Shown here in pieces: positions 18,068 to 26,290 of a stretch of 64,000 bases of DNA; within the stretch, counting starts at the first letter, position 1; every line of letters starts with the position of its first letter. The notes below the pieces were generated by a model. It saw only the letters and a list, made by a program, of their open reading frames with translations. It did no database searches and was not told where the DNA came from. A program made the position numbers and the translations under genes. The stretch covers positions 7,729,001-7,793,000 of the forward strand of contig NZ_CP134053.1 of assembly GCF_031583065.1 (NCBI RefSeq), given 5' to 3'. This DNA is from Streptomyces sp. CGMCC 4.7035 (GTDB lineage: Bacteria; Actinomycetota; Actinomycetes; Streptomycetales; Streptomycetaceae).

Positions 18068-18110
18068 TGATCGAGTGACGACGTAACCGTCCGCGACGGA
18101 CAAGGCTCCC

Positions 18111-18455
18111 GTGCCGTTGAGGGAGGTGTTCGAGGTCTCAACTCGCCGGCTCAGAAGCCCTGTTGGCACCGCCCACGCCTGCACGGCCGCGGTGATCGGC
18201 CTGCTCGCCGACCGCACGCCCGGCCTACTGCGCGCGCTACGCGAAGCCGACCCCGACCACGTCCTGCTGGACGGCACCCTCGCCGAGTGCGACCGGGTCG
18301 TCGACAGCCGCGCCGATTACTCGCACAAGCACCGCCGGCACGGAGTGAACGTGCAGGTGGTGACCGACCCGGCCGGGCGATTGCTGATCTCACCCGCCCT
18401 GCCCGGCCGCGCCCACGACCTGACGGCGGCCCGCACCCGCCGGATCATCCTGACG
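18111..18455 (+). pseudogene. Broken IS5-family transposase fragment
   Basis: About 115 codons matching the DDE domain of Streptomyces IS5-type transposases: DHVLLDGTLAECDRV, SHKHRRHGVNVQVV, ALPGRAHDLTAAR are the familiar blocks, with the first catalytic Asp in LLDGT. The N-terminal helix-turn-helix is reduced to a short FEVSTRRL piece, and the similarity ends at about RRII, after which the frame runs on into antisense gpmA. Both ends of the element are gone; I found no terminal inverted repeats. It is a relic in the accessory insert. Confidence 0.78.
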
Positions 18456-18479
18456 GCCCAGAGACGGCCCAGAGGCAGC

Positions 18480-18525
18480 GAAAAGCCCCCTCCCAGCGTA
18501 GAAACCGCAGGTAGGGGGCTTCTTC
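18480..18525. terminator. Terminator after gpmA (copy 2 of a pair)
   Basis: AAGCCCCCT (18483-18491) pairs with AGGGGGCTT (18513-18521), followed by CTTCG. It lies just beyond the leftward gpmA stop (18534). Compared with 16507-16553, both arms and the CCGC(G/A)GGTAGGGGG stretch are shared. Confidence 0.75.
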
Positions 18526-18533
18526 GTAGGCGC

Positions 18534-19295
18534 TTACTTCTTCTTGCCCTGGTTCTTGACCGCCTCGATCGCCGCCGCGGCCGCCTCCGGGTCGAGGTAC
18601 GTGCCGCCGGGGTTGACCGGCTTGAAGTCGGCGTCCAGTTCGTAGGAGAGCGGGATGCCCGTCGGGATGTTCAGGCCCGCGATGTCGGCGTCCGAGATGC
18701 CGTCGAGGTGCTTGACCAGCGCGCGCAGGCTGTTCCCGTGGGCCGCGACCAGGACCGTGCGACCGGCCAGCAGGTCCGGGACGATGCCGTCGTACCAGTA
18801 CGGGAGCATGCGGAAGACGACGTCCTTCAGGCACTCCGTCTTCGGGCGCAGCTCCGGCGGGATCGACGCGTAGCGCGGGTCGTTCGCCTGGGAGAACTCG
18901 GAGTCGTCCGCGAGCGGCGGGGGCGGGGTGTCGTACGAGCGGCGCCAGAGCATGAACTGCTCCTCGCCGAACTCGGCCAGCGTCTGTGCCTTGTCCTTGC
19001 CCTGGAGGGCACCGTAGTGACGCTCGTTCAGGCGCCAGGAGCGGTGGACCGGGATCCAGTGACGGTCGGCGGCCTCCAGCGCGAGCTGCGCGGTGCGGAT
19101 CGCGCGCTTCTGGAGGGACGTGTGGACCACGTCGGGCAGCAGGCCGGCGTCCTTCAGCAGCTCACCGCCGCGGACCGCCTCCTTCTCGCCCTTCTCGTTG
19201 AGGTTGACGTCCACCCATCCGGTGAACAGGTTCTTCGCGTTCCACTCGCTCTCGCCATGGCGGAGGAGGATCAGCTTGTACGGTGCGTCGGCCAT
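18534..19295 (-). CDS. gpmA: 2,3-bisphosphoglycerate-dependent phosphoglycerate mutase
   Basis: 253 residues from ATG at 19295; the open frame continues upstream but this start gives the normal N-terminus [19 protein letters not shown]. The catalytic phospho-His is His13 in LRHGES; the [14 protein letters not shown] block and the second catalytic His in [15 protein letters not shown] complete the active site. It interconverts 3- and 2-phosphoglycerate in glycolysis and gluconeogenesis. The tail is Lys-rich (NQGKKK). Single gene with its own terminator. Confidence 0.95.
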   Translation of the reverse strand: MADAPYKLILLRHGESEWNAKNLFTGWVDVNLNEKGEKEAVRGGELLKDAGLLPDVVHTSLQKRAIRTAQLALEAADRHWIPVHRSWRLNERHYGALQGKDKAQTLAEFGEEQFMLWRRSYDTPPPPLADDSEFSQANDPRYASIPPELRPKTECLKDVVFRMLPYWYDGIVPDLLAGRTVLVAAHGNSLRALVKHLDGISDADIAGLNIPTGIPLSYELDADFKPVNPGGTYLDPEAAAAAIEAVKNQGKKK

Positions 19296-19471
19296 GGCCC
19301 CGAGCGTAATCGAACCTTTTGATCGATTGCGCACCAGCCCAGCAGGCGGACCACCGCTCCCTCGACCGTCGGACGGTTGACGGCTTCTGTTAATTGAGTG
19401 GCCGCCCCGGGCACCGCGCTCGTAAGTTGTGACCACCGCCTGAGCCGCTTACACCCTGGGGGGACCCCGCC

Positions 19472-20776
19472 ATGCCACTCGCCACCCTCAGACGTGCCGC
19501 ACGGGACACCGTCTCCGGGCTTCCCCGCGAGTTCTGGTGGCTGTGGACCAGCACGCTCGTCAACCGCCTCGGCGCCTTCGTCGCCACCTTCATGGCGCTG
19601 TACCTGACCCTGGACCGCGGTTACTCCGCCTCGTACGCCGGTCTCGTCGCCTCACTGCACGGACTCGGCGGGGTCATCTCCTCCCTCGGCGCGGGCGTGA
19701 TGACCGACCGGCTCGGACGGCGGCCGACCCTCCTCGTCGCCCAGTCGTCCACCGCCGTCTCCGTCGCGCTCCTCGGCTTCATGCGCGACCCGGTCGCGAT
19801 CGCGGCCGTCGCCTTCCTGGTCGGCATGGCGAGCAACGCCTCCCGCCCCGCCGTGCAGGCGATGATGGCCGACATCGTCCGGCCCGAGGACCGGCTGCGT
19901 GCCTTCTCCCTCAACTACTGGGCGATCAACCTGGGCTTCGCCGTCTCCTCCATGGCCGCGGGCTTCATCGCCGAGTACAGCTATCTCGCCGGGTTCCTGA
20001 TCGAGGCGGGGATGACCATGGTGTGTGCCGTCGTCGTCTTCGCCAAGCTGCCCGAGTCCCGGCCCGTGGAGGTCGGCAAGGAGGCCGCCGAGGACGTGGG
20101 CCTCGGCACCGTCCTGCGCGACGGCCGCTTCATGAGCGTGGTCGGTCTGTCCTTCCTCGTCGCGCTCGTCTTCCAGCAGGGGTCCGTGGGCCTACCGGTG
20201 GCGATGGGCGACGCCGGCTTCACGCCCGCGGACTACGGCATGGCGATCGCGGTCAACGGCGTGCTGATCGTGGTGCTCCAGATCCCGGTCACCCGTTTCA
20301 TCGAGCACCGCGACCCGCGCCGGCTGCTCGTCGTCTCGTCCCTGCTCGCGGGATACGGCTTCGGGCTCACCGCCTTCGCGGGCTCGGTCGGCGTGTTCGC
20401 GCTGACGGTGTGCGTGTGGACGCTGGCGGAGATCGTCAACGCGCCCACCCAGACCGGCCTCGTCGTCCGCCTCTCCCCCGCGCACGGGCGCGGCCGCTAC
20501 CAGGGCATGTACACGATGTCGTGGTCGGTGGCGGCCCTGGTCGCTCCGCTGATGTCCGGCTTCGTGATCGACCGGCTCGGCGCGGAGTGGCTGTGGGGGC
20601 TGTGCGCGGTGGTCGGCACGGCGGCGGGCGTCGGGTACGGGGCGTTGATGCGCCGCCTCCCGGCGGAGGGGACGACCGAGCAGTCGACCGAGGAGACAGC
20701 CGAGCAGTCGGCCGCGGGGGCGGCAGCGGGGGCCACGAACGTGAAGGCGGCCGGGGCGGAGATCAGCACTGCCTGA
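19472..20776 (+). CDS. MFS transporter, drug-export type
   Basis: 434 residues from ATG. Twelve hydrophobic segments; the MFS motif between helices 2 and 3 is visible as GVMTDRLGRRPTLL (about 79-92). A hydrophilic loop of about 25 residues divides the two halves and the C-terminal tail is Glu/Ala/Thr-rich (EQSTEETAEQSAAG). The family exchanges protons for small molecules, often drug efflux. Substrate unknown. It is divergent from gpmA and convergent with the cupin gene, so it is a single transcription unit. Confidence 0.85.
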   Translation: MPLATLRRAARDTVSGLPREFWWLWTSTLVNRLGAFVATFMALYLTLDRGYSASYAGLVASLHGLGGVISSLGAGVMTDRLGRRPTLLVAQSSTAVSVALLGFMRDPVAIAAVAFLVGMASNASRPAVQAMMADIVRPEDRLRAFSLNYWAINLGFAVSSMAAGFIAEYSYLAGFLIEAGMTMVCAVVVFAKLPESRPVEVGKEAAEDVGLGTVLRDGRFMSVVGLSFLVALVFQQGSVGLPVAMGDAGFTPADYGMAIAVNGVLIVVLQIPVTRFIEHRDPRRLLVVSSLLAGYGFGLTAFAGSVGVFALTVCVWTLAEIVNAPTQTGLVVRLSPAHGRGRYQGMYTMSWSVAALVAPLMSGFVIDRLGAEWLWGLCAVVGTAAGVGYGALMRRLPAEGTTEQSTEETAEQSAAGAAAGATNVKAAGAEISTA

Positions 20777-20794
20777 CGGGTGCCTCGCACAAAT

Positions 20795-20854
20795 GAACGG
20801 CGCGCGGGGCGCGTACGGCGAGAGATCGTGCCGTACGCGCCCCGCGCGCCGTTC
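20795..20854. terminator. Very long bidirectional terminator hairpin
   Basis: Perfect 25-bp inverted repeat (20795-20819 with 20830-20854), 10-base loop GAGAGATCGT. It lies between the convergent MFS and cupin genes. Confidence 0.85.
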
Positions 20855-20894
20855 AGGCTCCGGCACCGGTCCCCGCGCCGGGCCGCACCAGGAA

Positions 20895-21383
20895 TCAGCG
20901 TCGGTCCCACACCTCGCTCGCCACGAAGTGGTTGTCGTAGAGCTCCTGCACCTCCAGCAGCGACTCCGGCGGCACCTTCCCCAGGCCGATGCGCTCCAAG
21001 TGGCGGAAGTACTCGAAGCGTTCGATCCCCGGCGTGATGACGATCAGGATGTCGGCGTCCTGCCCGGGCGCGGCGGCGAAGGCGTGCGGCATGCCCGGCG
21101 GCACGACGACCAGGTCGCCCTGCTCCGCGGTGACGATCTTGTCGCCGGACAGCAGCTGCGCCGTGCCGTCGAGCATGAAGAACATCTCGGCCGAGCCGGT
21201 GTGGTGGTGGGGCCGTGCCCCGTCCGCGCCCCCGGTGAGGGTGATCCGTTGCGTGGACAGCGCTCCTCCGGTCGCGCTGCTGTCGGCCAGCAGCCGTATG
21301 GTCGCGGGGGCCCGGCCGACCACTTCCGCGTCGGCGGAGCGGACGACCACGGACGAGTCGAAGTGCGGCACGATCAGCGACAT
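20895..21383 (-). CDS. Cupin-domain protein
   Basis: 162 residues. The cupin metal site shows as PHHHTGSAEMFFMLDG (His cluster about 58-60 and Glu about 65) with the second motif GMPHAFAA (His about 100). This single beta-barrel domain fills most of the protein; a helical tail of about 45 residues (LERIGLGKVPPESLLEVQELYDNHF) follows. Cupins of this type include dioxygenases, isomerases and sugar-binding proteins, and the substrate cannot be told from sequence. It lies first downstream of a small DUF4267-like remnant in the same orientation. Confidence 0.8.
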   Translation of the reverse strand: MSLIVPHFDSSVVVRSADAEVVGRAPATIRLLADSSATGGALSTQRITLTGGADGARPHHHTGSAEMFFMLDGTAQLLSGDKIVTAEQGDLVVVPPGMPHAFAAAPGQDADILIVITPGIERFEYFRHLERIGLGKVPPESLLEVQELYDNHFVASEVWDRR

Positions 21384-21422
21384 TTCAGAACTCCCCGGTA
21401 AGTGCTTGACGGATCAAACAGA

Positions 21423-21632
21423 TCAAACGGATCGAACGGCGAAGAGCAGTGCCGCGGAGGCGAGTACCACCACCGCCGTGGCGAAGTGGATACCGAAGGC
21501 GGCGGCCCGCGTGCCGCCATGGCGCAGCACGATCAGCGTGTCGCCGAGCGGCACGAGGGCGACGGCCGGCATGAACCAGGCCTCGGCATGCGCTCCGGCT
21601 GCGCGGTAGGTGCGGTCCGCAGGCTCAGCCAT
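21423..21632 (-). pseudogene. Remnant of a DUF4267-type small membrane protein
   Basis: 69 codons from ATG at 21632, overlapping the ybjN-like stop by 8 bases. The part from about residue 18 (AWFMPAVALVPLGDTLIVLR, then a GGTRAAAFGIHFATA block and a hydrophobic end) matches the last third of DUF4267 proteins, which are about 120-130 residues with four membrane segments; the first two-thirds are missing. It may still be translated through the overlap. Alternative: a genuine short two-helix protein. Confidence 0.55.
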
Positions 21633-22125
21633 CGGAGCGCCCGGTCAGATGACTGAACGCCTCCAGGTTGCGCGTCGACTCGCCGCGCGACACCCGCCAG
21701 GCGTACTCCTTGCGGATCGCGGACGCGAAACCCAGCTCCAGAAGGGTGTTGAAACTGCCGTCCGCCGCCTCCAGGACCGAACCGAGCAGCCGGTCCACCT
21801 CGTCCGCGGTGACCGCGGCCAGCGACAGCCTGCCGGTCAGATAGATGTCGCCGAGCGGGTCGACGGCGTAACTCACCCCGTACAGTTTGAGGTTGCGCTC
21901 CAGCAGCCAGCGGTGCACTCCGGACTCGTTCTCGTCCGGGTGCCGGATCACGAAGGCGTTGAGGGACAGGGAGTGCCTGCCGACGATCAGCGAGACGGTC
22001 GTCGACAGCTTGCGCGTCCCGGGGAGCTTCACGACGTACGAGCCCACCTGCGGACTCTCCCACTCCAGTTCGGCGTCCTTGAGGACCCCTTCGATGACCT
22101 GTGCCGCCCGCTGTTCCTCAGACAT
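21625..22125 (-). CDS. YbjN-domain protein
   Basis: 166 residues from ATG at 22125 (MSEEQRAAQVIEGVL). The sequence fits the YbjN fold (related to type III secretion chaperones): helix, then SYVVKLPGTRKLSTTVSLIVGRHSLSLNAFVIRHPDENESGVHRWLLERN split over strands and helix, then YLTGRLSLAAVTADEVDRLLG. These proteins are cytosolic and of unclear function. It is located between mshA and the DUF4267 remnant, transcribed in the same direction as mshA with a 70-base gap, so it may be co-transcribed with mycothiol synthesis; this conserved neighbourhood in Streptomyces is suggestive only. Confidence 0.82.
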   Translation of the reverse strand: MSEEQRAAQVIEGVLKDAELEWESPQVGSYVVKLPGTRKLSTTVSLIVGRHSLSLNAFVIRHPDENESGVHRWLLERNLKLYGVSYAVDPLGDIYLTGRLSLAAVTADEVDRLLGSVLEAADGSFNTLLELGFASAIRKEYAWRVSRGESTRNLEAFSHLTGRSDG

Positions 22126-22195
22126 GCTGGGAGCGTACGCGACCGGTGCCGGCCGTGAGGCGCGCCGGGACACCGTGCGACCGGCGTCAGCCGTA

Positions 22196-23524
22196 CTACG
22201 CGCGCACCCGGCGCCGATGGGCCTGTATGGCCGCCGTGTACACCTCGGCCGTCGCGGCGGCCGCCGTGTCCCAGCCGAACGACTCGGCGTGCCGCGCCGC
22301 GGCCTCGCCCATACGGGCGGACAGCCCCGGGTCGTCGGCGAAATCGCGCAGTACGCGCGCGTAGGCGGCGGGATCGTGGCCCTGAACGAGGAATCCGGTC
22401 CGCCCCTCCCGGACGGCGACCGGCAGCCCGCCGACCGCGGCCGCCAGCACCGGCGTACCGGTCGCCTGCGCCTCGATGGCGACGAGCCCGAAGGACTCGC
22501 TGTACGACGGCATGACCAGCAGGGACGCGGCCCGGAACCAGTCGGCGAGTTGGTCCTGCCCGACGGGCGGCCGGAAGCGTACGACATCGGCTATGCCCAG
22601 CCGGGCGGCGAGCTTCTGCAGGCCCTCCGGCTTGGCGAGACCGCTGCCGCTGGGTCCGCCCACGACGGGCACGACGATGCGGGAGCGCAGCTCGGGGCGT
22701 TCGTCGAGGAGGACGGCGACGGCACGCAGCAGCACGTCGGGCGCCTTGAGGGGCTGTATGCGCCCCGCGAAGAGCGGGATCAGCGCGTCCTGGGGAAGCC
22801 CGAGACGGGCGCGGGCGGCGGCACGGCCGTCACCCGGCCGGAAGCGCTCCAGATTGACGCCCGGATGCACGACGGCGACCTTGCCCGGGTCGGCCGCGTA
22901 ATGGCGCGCCAGTTCATCGGCCTCTTCGGTGGTGTTGGCGATGAGCCGGTCGGCGGCGGCCACGATCTGGGTCTCGCCGATGACACGGGCGGCGGGCTCG
23001 GGGGTGTCGCCCTCGGCGAGGCAGGCGTTCTTGACCTTGGCCATGGTGTGCATGGCGTGCACCAAGGGAGCGCCCCAGCGCTGGGCGGCGAGCCAGCCGA
23101 CATGGCCGGAGAGCCAGTAGTGGGAGTGGACGAGGTCGTAGTAGCCGGGCCGGTGGCCGGCCCAGGCCTGCATCACGCCGTGCGTGAAGGCGCAGAGCTG
23201 GGCGGGGAGGTCCTCCTTGGCGAGGCCTTCGTACGGTCCGGCGTCGACGTGCCGGACGAGGACGCCGGGGGCGAGTTCGACGGTCGGCGGGAGCGCGGCG
23301 GTGGTCGCCCGGGTGAAGATCTCGACCTCGATGTTGATCGCGGCGAGACGCTGGGCGAGCTCCACGATGTAGACGTTCATACCGCCGGCGTCGCCCGTGC
23401 CGGGCTGGTGGAGCGGTGAGGTGTGCACGGAGAGCATCGCGACGCGGCGGGGGCGACGGTGCAGCCGCAACCGCGGGGCAGCCGCCGGAGAGCGACGCCC
23501 GAGCCTGCTGACGTACTGGCTCAC
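22196..23524 (-). CDS. mshA: D-inositol-3-phosphate glycosyltransferase MshA (mycothiol)
   Basis: 442 residues from GTG at 23524, preceded by GAGGAGGAA. GT-B fold of family GT4: the N-terminal half has [23 protein letters not shown] (as [16 protein letters not shown] then [12 protein letters not shown]) and the C-terminal half the nucleotide-sugar site ([15 protein letters not shown], then [20 protein letters not shown]). It joins GlcNAc from UDP-GlcNAc to inositol-3-phosphate, the first committed step of mycothiol, the main thiol of actinomycetes, in the cytosol. The other msh genes are not in the window. Confidence 0.93.
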   Translation of the reverse strand: MSQYVSRLGRRSPAAAPRLRLHRRPRRVAMLSVHTSPLHQPGTGDAGGMNVYIVELAQRLAAINIEVEIFTRATTAALPPTVELAPGVLVRHVDAGPYEGLAKEDLPAQLCAFTHGVMQAWAGHRPGYYDLVHSHYWLSGHVGWLAAQRWGAPLVHAMHTMAKVKNACLAEGDTPEPAARVIGETQIVAAADRLIANTTEEADELARHYAADPGKVAVVHPGVNLERFRPGDGRAAARARLGLPQDALIPLFAGRIQPLKAPDVLLRAVAVLLDERPELRSRIVVPVVGGPSGSGLAKPEGLQKLAARLGIADVVRFRPPVGQDQLADWFRAASLLVMPSYSESFGLVAIEAQATGTPVLAAAVGGLPVAVREGRTGFLVQGHDPAAYARVLRDFADDPGLSARMGEAAARHAESFGWDTAAAATAEVYTAAIQAHRRRVRA

Positions 23525-23805
23525 GTGGCGTTCCTCCTCGCTGCGGGCATGCCTTTGGGGACGGCGCAGGACGCCCTCCAAGCAATGCGAACGCCGGAGG
23601 AGGGCGCTCCATTTCCCCTACAGGCGCCTTTACCAAATCATTACCCTCTATCGCTCAAACATTCGAGTGCTGAGAGCGTGCTCCTACCGCCGTCCGCCGG
23701 CCTCACGGCTACGGGGGCACCGGCCGCCAGGAGGAGCGACCCCCTCCCTGCCGAGTTATCCACAGGGCGGGCCGCCCTCCTTCCCGGCCGCTTACTCTCG
23801 TACGC

Positions 23806-24624
23806 ATGTCAACCCGCGCCGCGTCCCGCCCCGTGGGTACGGTGACGCGCGGGACCACCAATCCGAACCGGCTGCGCCGGATGGACCGCTGGATCGCCGC
23901 GGTCCACGGTGCGGAGCTCCGTCGTACGGCGGACCCCGTGGCCGTCGACCTCGGGTACGGGGCCGCCCCCTGGACCGCGGTCGAGCTGCTGCAGCGCCTG
24001 CGCACCGCCGCGCCCCGCACCCGCGTGGTCGGGGTCGAGATCGAGCCCGCCCGGGTCGCCGCCGCGCAGCCCTACGCCCGCGAGGGCCTGACCTTCCGGC
24101 ACGGCGGCTTCGAGGTGCCCGTACCGGGCCGCCCGTCCCTCATCCGTGCCGCGAACGTCCTGCGGCAGTACGAGGAGAGCGAGGTCGCCGCCGTCTGGGA
24201 GCGGTTGTGCGCCCGGCTCACCCCCGCCGATCCGGCGACGGGATCCCGTGGCGGTCTGCTCGTCGAGGGCACATGCGACGAGATCGGCCGCCGCCACGTG
24301 TGGGTCGCGCTCGGCCCCGAGGGTCCGCGCACGGTCACCTTCGCGACCCGGCTCGGCTCCCTCGACCACCCTTCCGACCTGGCCGAACGGCTCCCGAAGG
24401 CGCTCATCCACCGCAACGTCCGGGGCGAGCCCGTGCACGCCTTCCTGCGCGACTTCGACCGCGCCTGGGCCGCCGCCGCGCCCTACGCCTCGTACGGCGC
24501 ACGCCAGCGCTGGATACGCACGGTCCGCCGGCTGACGGCGGACTGGCCGGTGACCGACGGCCCGGCGCGCTGGCGCCAGGGGGAAGTCACCGTGGCCTGG
24601 GGGGCATTGGCGCCGCGCGCGTGA
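23806..24624 (+). CDS. Class I SAM-dependent methyltransferase
   Basis: 272 residues. The SAM-binding glycine motif is VAVDLGYGAAPWTAVELL (about 46-63) with an acidic residue at the end of the next strand (VVGVEIEPARV). The rest has the helix/strand alternation of the Rossmann fold. The first part is basic (RTTNPNRLRRMDRWI). Substrate unknown. It is divergent from mshA and followed by a hairpin at 24646-24687. Confidence 0.78.
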   Translation: MSTRAASRPVGTVTRGTTNPNRLRRMDRWIAAVHGAELRRTADPVAVDLGYGAAPWTAVELLQRLRTAAPRTRVVGVEIEPARVAAAQPYAREGLTFRHGGFEVPVPGRPSLIRAANVLRQYEESEVAAVWERLCARLTPADPATGSRGGLLVEGTCDEIGRRHVWVALGPEGPRTVTFATRLGSLDHPSDLAERLPKALIHRNVRGEPVHAFLRDFDRAWAAAAPYASYGARQRWIRTVRRLTADWPVTDGPARWRQGEVTVAWGALAPRA

Positions 24625-24645
24625 ACCACGCCTGACCTGCGGGGA

Positions 24646-24687
24646 ACGATCTTCCTGAGTCGTTCGTCACATACGCGGGAAGATCGT
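24646..24687 (+). terminator. Possible terminator after the methyltransferase gene
   Basis: 10-bp perfect inverted repeat (24646-24655 with 24678-24687, arms ACGATCTTCC) with a 22-base loop, starting 22 bases past the stop. Confidence 0.55.
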
Positions 24688-24717
24688 CGTAGGAGGGCGG
24701 GCGGCAGGGGAGGGAAT

Positions 24718-24758
24718 TCGTCGTACTAAGTGCGGCAATCGTCGTACTGCGTGCGGCA
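24718..24758. repeat. 21-base direct repeat upstream of the NlpC/P60 gene
   Basis: Two copies (24718-24737, 24739-24758) of TCGTCGTACT..GTGCGGCA, differing at two positions, within the promoter region of the downstream hydrolase gene. Confidence 0.7.
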
Positions 24759-24873
24759 GGAGAGGGAGTTTTTGCGCTGCTCCGCCCTGCCTCTGTCACT
24801 TCGGGCGTCGACATGGCACGATCCCCCAGGCGACCGTAAGTTACTGACGGTAAATCAGATTAGGGGAAGAACT

Positions 24874-25956
24874 ATGGGATCCGGGAAGCGGACCCTGACC
24901 GCGGCGGCCATCGCCCTGGTCTGCGCGGTCACCGTGCTGGGCACGCCCGGCGCGGCGTCTGCCAGCCCGAGCCGGCCTGCCCCGACACCCACCCCGTCCG
25001 GCAGTGGGACCGAGACGTCCACCAAGGACCTCGAAGCGGTCCGTACGAAACTGGACACGCTGTACCACGACGCCGCGGTCGCCACCGACGCGTACAACGC
25101 GGCCGAGGAGAAGAGCGAGAAGCAGTCGGCGCAGATCGTCGAGCTGGCCCGGGAGATCGTCAAGGGTCAGGAAAAGCTGGCCGAGTTGAAGGACCGTGCG
25201 GGCGCCGCGGCCCGCGCCCAGTACCGCAGCGGCGGTCTGCCGCCCGAGGTCCGGCTCTGGCTGAGCGACAACCCGCAGGAGTTCCTCGACGACGCGGGCA
25301 CCGTGCGCCAGGGCCAGCACGCGACCAAGGGCCTGCTCACCGAGCTGACGCGCACACAGGAGGACTTGCAGCAGTACGCGCGCGACGCCTCCGACCAGTG
25401 GGAGAAGCTGGAGGCCAACCGCAAGGCCAAGGCCGCGGCCAAGAAGAGGGTCGAGAAGCAGATCGCCGCGGCGAAGAAGCTCGAGTCCCGGCTCAAGAAG
25501 CGGGAGCAGAAGCGGCTGCGAAAGCTGGAGGAAGAAGCCGCGTACAAGGCGCAGTCGGCCTGGCTGGACTCCGGCATACTCCAGGAAATCAGCGGCAAAG
25601 CGTCCAAAGAGGGCAAAAAGGCCGTGCGGTTCGCGACCCATCAGATCGGAAAGCCGTACGTGTGGGGCGCCGAAGGCCCGAAGTCGTACGACTGCTCGGG
25701 GCTGACCTCCCAGGCCTGGGAGGCGGCAGGCACCGCCATTCCGCGCACCTCGCAGGAGCAGTGGAAGCAGCTCAAGCACGTCGACGTCAAGGACATGCGC
25801 CCCGGTGACCTGATCATCTACTTCAACGACGCCAGCCATGTGGCGATGTACATCGGCGAAGGCGCGATCGTCCACGCCCCGCGCCCCGGACGGACGGTGA
25901 CGATCGCCGGTGCGGGCTCGATGCCGATACTGGGGGTCGTGCGGCCGGATGCGTAA
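24874..25956 (+). CDS. Secreted NlpC/P60 peptidoglycan endopeptidase
   Basis: 360 residues from ATG at 24874 (AGGGGAAG ahead). Signal peptide about 1-29 (cleavage near ASAS), a Pro/Thr/Ser linker, a long coiled coil (about 48-250, Glu/Lys/Arg/Ala-rich), and the C-terminal NlpC/P60 domain. Catalytic residues: Cys274 in YDCSGLTSQAWE, His322 in DASHVAMYIG, and the polar third residue in IVHAPRPG (His about 334). The family cuts D-Glu-meso-Dap (or equivalent) bonds in peptidoglycan stems; the coiled coil may regulate access, as in RipA-like enzymes. I looked for a c-di-AMP (ydaO) riboswitch, known upstream of several such Streptomyces genes, and did not see it here. Confidence 0.92.
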   Translation: MGSGKRTLTAAAIALVCAVTVLGTPGAASASPSRPAPTPTPSGSGTETSTKDLEAVRTKLDTLYHDAAVATDAYNAAEEKSEKQSAQIVELAREIVKGQEKLAELKDRAGAAARAQYRSGGLPPEVRLWLSDNPQEFLDDAGTVRQGQHATKGLLTELTRTQEDLQQYARDASDQWEKLEANRKAKAAAKKRVEKQIAAAKKLESRLKKREQKRLRKLEEEAAYKAQSAWLDSGILQEISGKASKEGKKAVRFATHQIGKPYVWGAEGPKSYDCSGLTSQAWEAAGTAIPRTSQEQWKQLKHVDVKDMRPGDLIIYFNDASHVAMYIGEGAIVHAPRPGRTVTIAGAGSMPILGVVRPDA

Positions 25957-26290
25957 GCCGTCGGGGGCCGTTGACGTCGACCGCCCTTCGGATTCGCCCT
26001 CGGTCGCGGGGTGGGCTTGGTTCCTGCCGACCGCCGAGTGATATGGCCCACGTGACGGGGCGCACGCCGCCCCTCGCCCCAAACCTCCGCCCCGCGTGAC
26101 ATTCGTCATCCCCGGTGGATCCCACCGTGTCCAACTGCGGTACCGGATGCGGCATATGACGGGGGCCGGTTGCCCAACACCACTCGGACAGGCATTCCGT
26201 TGCGGGCTCGGCTACCGCTAAGGTCCCCGTCGGTGGGTCGAGGTCCCTCGCCCCACCGTGCCCTCGGGGGGAGGGAAGGAACCCAAGACG
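25957..26290. other. Spacer between NlpC/P60 and phosphatase genes
   Basis: 334 bases without a gene. It includes a GATCCCACCG/CGGTGGATC-like small palindrome near 26115 and the ribosome site GGAGGGAAGGA before 26291. The promoter of the phosphatase gene is probably here; none is clear. Confidence 0.5.

Noticed and set aside
18455..19322. Long open frame continuing past the transposase fragment over gpmA
   Set aside because: After codon ~115 it is antisense to gpmA and has no transposase character; only the first part is real relic.
24625..24873. Possible c-di-AMP (ydaO) riboswitch upstream of the NlpC/P60 gene
   Set aside because: Expected for some Streptomyces cell-wall hydrolase genes, but none of the conserved ydaO core stretches is visible.
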